A stretch of 6,131 nt of DNA, from assembly GCA_013331015.1 (NCBI GenBank), contig DUHF01000233.1, forward strand, positions 1 through 6,131, given 5' to 3'. How positions within the stretch are numbered: the first letter of the stretch is position 1; every line of letters starts with the position of its first letter. Of the stretch, positions 5,137-6,131 are shown one piece after another. The position numbers and the translations under genes were made by a program. This stretch comes from Methanoregula sp. (lineage in GTDB: Archaea > Halobacteriota > Methanomicrobia > Methanomicrobiales > Methanospirillaceae). The notes beneath the pieces were generated by a model that did no database searches, was not told the DNA's origin, and was given only the letters and a program-made list of their open reading frames with translations.

Positions 5137-6131
5137 TCATGGGGCAAACCCTGCCTGCCGGTATGCGCTGTAACCGCCGGCTAGATTCAGGACACGGGAG
5201 AAACCGTGGATCATGAGGATACTTGCCGCGATACTTGCACGCTGGCCCCCCTTGCACATCACCGCGTACTGGCAGGCAGGATCGAGTTCGGCATGCCTCG
5301 CCCGCAGGTCATGCCACGGGATATGGATCGATTGTTCTGCATGGGCAGCCTGCCACTCTTCGGTTGACCGGACATCGAGGAGGACCGCCTGACCCGAACT
5401 GACCAGTGCGTGGGCTTCACCAGCAGTGACTACCGGCACGCGTGCGATGGGCAGCCCAAGCATCCCCCACGGGAGCATGCCTCCGTCAAGGAACCCGGCT
5501 ATGCGATCAAATCCCACGCGGCGGAGCTGGAGCGCTGCGGTATCAGCCTGCCATTTATCCTCAACAACCAAAAAGATCTCTTTTTGCGGCGGGAGGATCC
5601 AGCCGGCCTGCGTGGCAAAGTTCCCGGCAAGGTCGATGTTCCAGGATCCCGGGATATGGACACCCGAGAAACCCGGGTAGCCCCGGACATCGAGGAGCAC
5701 GGCATCGTCACCCTTAACACGGTCAGAGAACTTTTGCGGGGTGAGTGGAACCGGCCGGGATAAGTTCTCCATCAGGGCCGGCCCGTTCTGGTTGATTTCG
5801 GAGCAGCGGGCAAAGTGGTCGGGAGCTGCGGGCATGTTATGCGTGAGCGCAGTGATGAACGCGGGACGGTCGCAGATTTTCAGCGCAGGATTGTACTTCC
5901 TCTCGTACCCGATGGTGCTCGACCGCTTTGCCGCCATTGCCCTGCCGCAGAGCGAGCCCATGCCGTGGGCAGGGTAGAGCTCACATTCGTCCGGGAGGGC
6001 CAGGATCTTCCCGTGCAGGTTGTCGAAGAGTTTCCCGGCCAGTTCTTCCGCCCGGCCTAAAAAGAGGTCCGGCCTTCCAACATCACCGACAAAGAGGGTG
6101 TCGCCCGAGAAGAGGGCAACGGGACTATTCC
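5137..6131 (-). CDS. MBL-fold hydrolase fused to two rhodanese domains, 5' end cut by window edge
   Basis: The visible 330 residues are the C-terminal part of a metallo-beta-lactamase/rhodanese fusion; such proteins are usually about 450-480 residues, so the first metal motif (HxHxDH) is outside. Visible MBL parts are SGDTLF at 8-13, whose Asp10 is the expected bridging metal ligand, GRPD at 18-21, and the last metal His55 in YPAHG, followed by GSLCG at 58-62. Rhodanese domain 1 (about 130-230) has DVR at 147-149, but its active loop position reads VVED with no Cys, so it is probably structural. Domain 2 (about 235-330) has DVR at 252-254 and a proper loop CKGGQR at 292-297 with catalytic Cys292. 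Relatives include persulfide dioxygenases (ETHE1 type) and proteins labelled hydroxyacylglutathione hydrolase. It leads into the split YeeE permease, which suggests handling of imported sulfane sulfur. The exact reaction is not decided by sequence. Confidence 0.9.
   Translation of the reverse strand, partial: NSPVALFSGDTLFVGDVGRPDLFLGRAEELAGKLFDNLHGKILALPDECELYPAHGMGSLCGRAMAAKRSSTIGYERKYNPALKICDRPAFITALTHNMPAAPDHFARCSEINQNGPALMENLSRPVPLTPQKFSDRVKGDDAVLLDVRGYPGFSGVHIPGSWNIDLAGNFATQAGWILPPQKEIFLVVEDKWQADTAALQLRRVGFDRIAGFLDGGMLPWGMLGLPIARVPVVTAGEAHALVSSGQAVLLDVRSTEEWQAAHAEQSIHIPWHDLRARHAELDPACQYAVMCKGGQRASIAASILMIHGFSRVLNLAGGYSAYRQAGFAP

Noticed and set aside
5138..5140. ATG overlapping the stop of the MBL-rhodanese gene as start of the first permease half
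   Set aside because: It is in a different frame from the permease and meets a TGA after 14 codons.

Overview
The window looks like a chromosomal segment of a methanogenic archaeon, most likely of the Methanomicrobiales type (Methanoregula or Methanosphaerula-like). The clearest marker is mfnB, a methanofuran-biosynthesis enzyme. A COG1411-type HisA-related protein, GC-rich codon use, an oligo-T terminator and probable leaderless mRNAs agree with this. The order-level placement is inference. No rRNA, tRNA, CRISPR array, insertion sequence or phage gene is visible.

Region 1 (1-1101, minus strand) holds a HisA/HisF-related TIM-barrel protein of unknown reaction, followed by a thymidylate kinase that overlaps it by 7 nt and runs off the left edge. 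Region 2 (1146-3305, plus strand) diverges from it across only 44 nt. It holds mfnB and, 3 nt later, guaB (IMP dehydrogenase), so the two are very probably co-transcribed and translationally coupled. An oligo-T tract ends this unit. Region 3 (3354-3893, plus strand) is a stand-alone SixA-like histidine phosphatase with its own probable promoter.

Region 4 (4015-6131, minus strand) is a sulfur-handling operon. Its first visible gene is a metallo-beta-lactamase protein fused to two rhodanese domains, with its 5' end outside the window. Next come two half-length YeeE/YedE membrane proteins, which together make one complete thiosulfate/sulfane-sulfur permease. The two halves overlap by 4 nt, and an oligo-T tract lies just after the second. 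The likely job is import of a sulfane-sulfur compound through the split permease and its processing by the rhodanese protein.

Regions 1 and 2 combine nucleotide metabolism (dTMP kinase, IMP dehydrogenase) with coenzyme synthesis (MfnB, perhaps the HisA-like protein). IMP dehydrogenase leads to GTP, the precursor of methanopterin, so there is a plausible C1-carrier theme. The 121 nt between the convergent genes at 3894-4014 hold no convincing gene. Most of the window is ordinary core metabolism. The least understood parts are the HisA-like protein and the split permease with its MBL-rhodanese partner.
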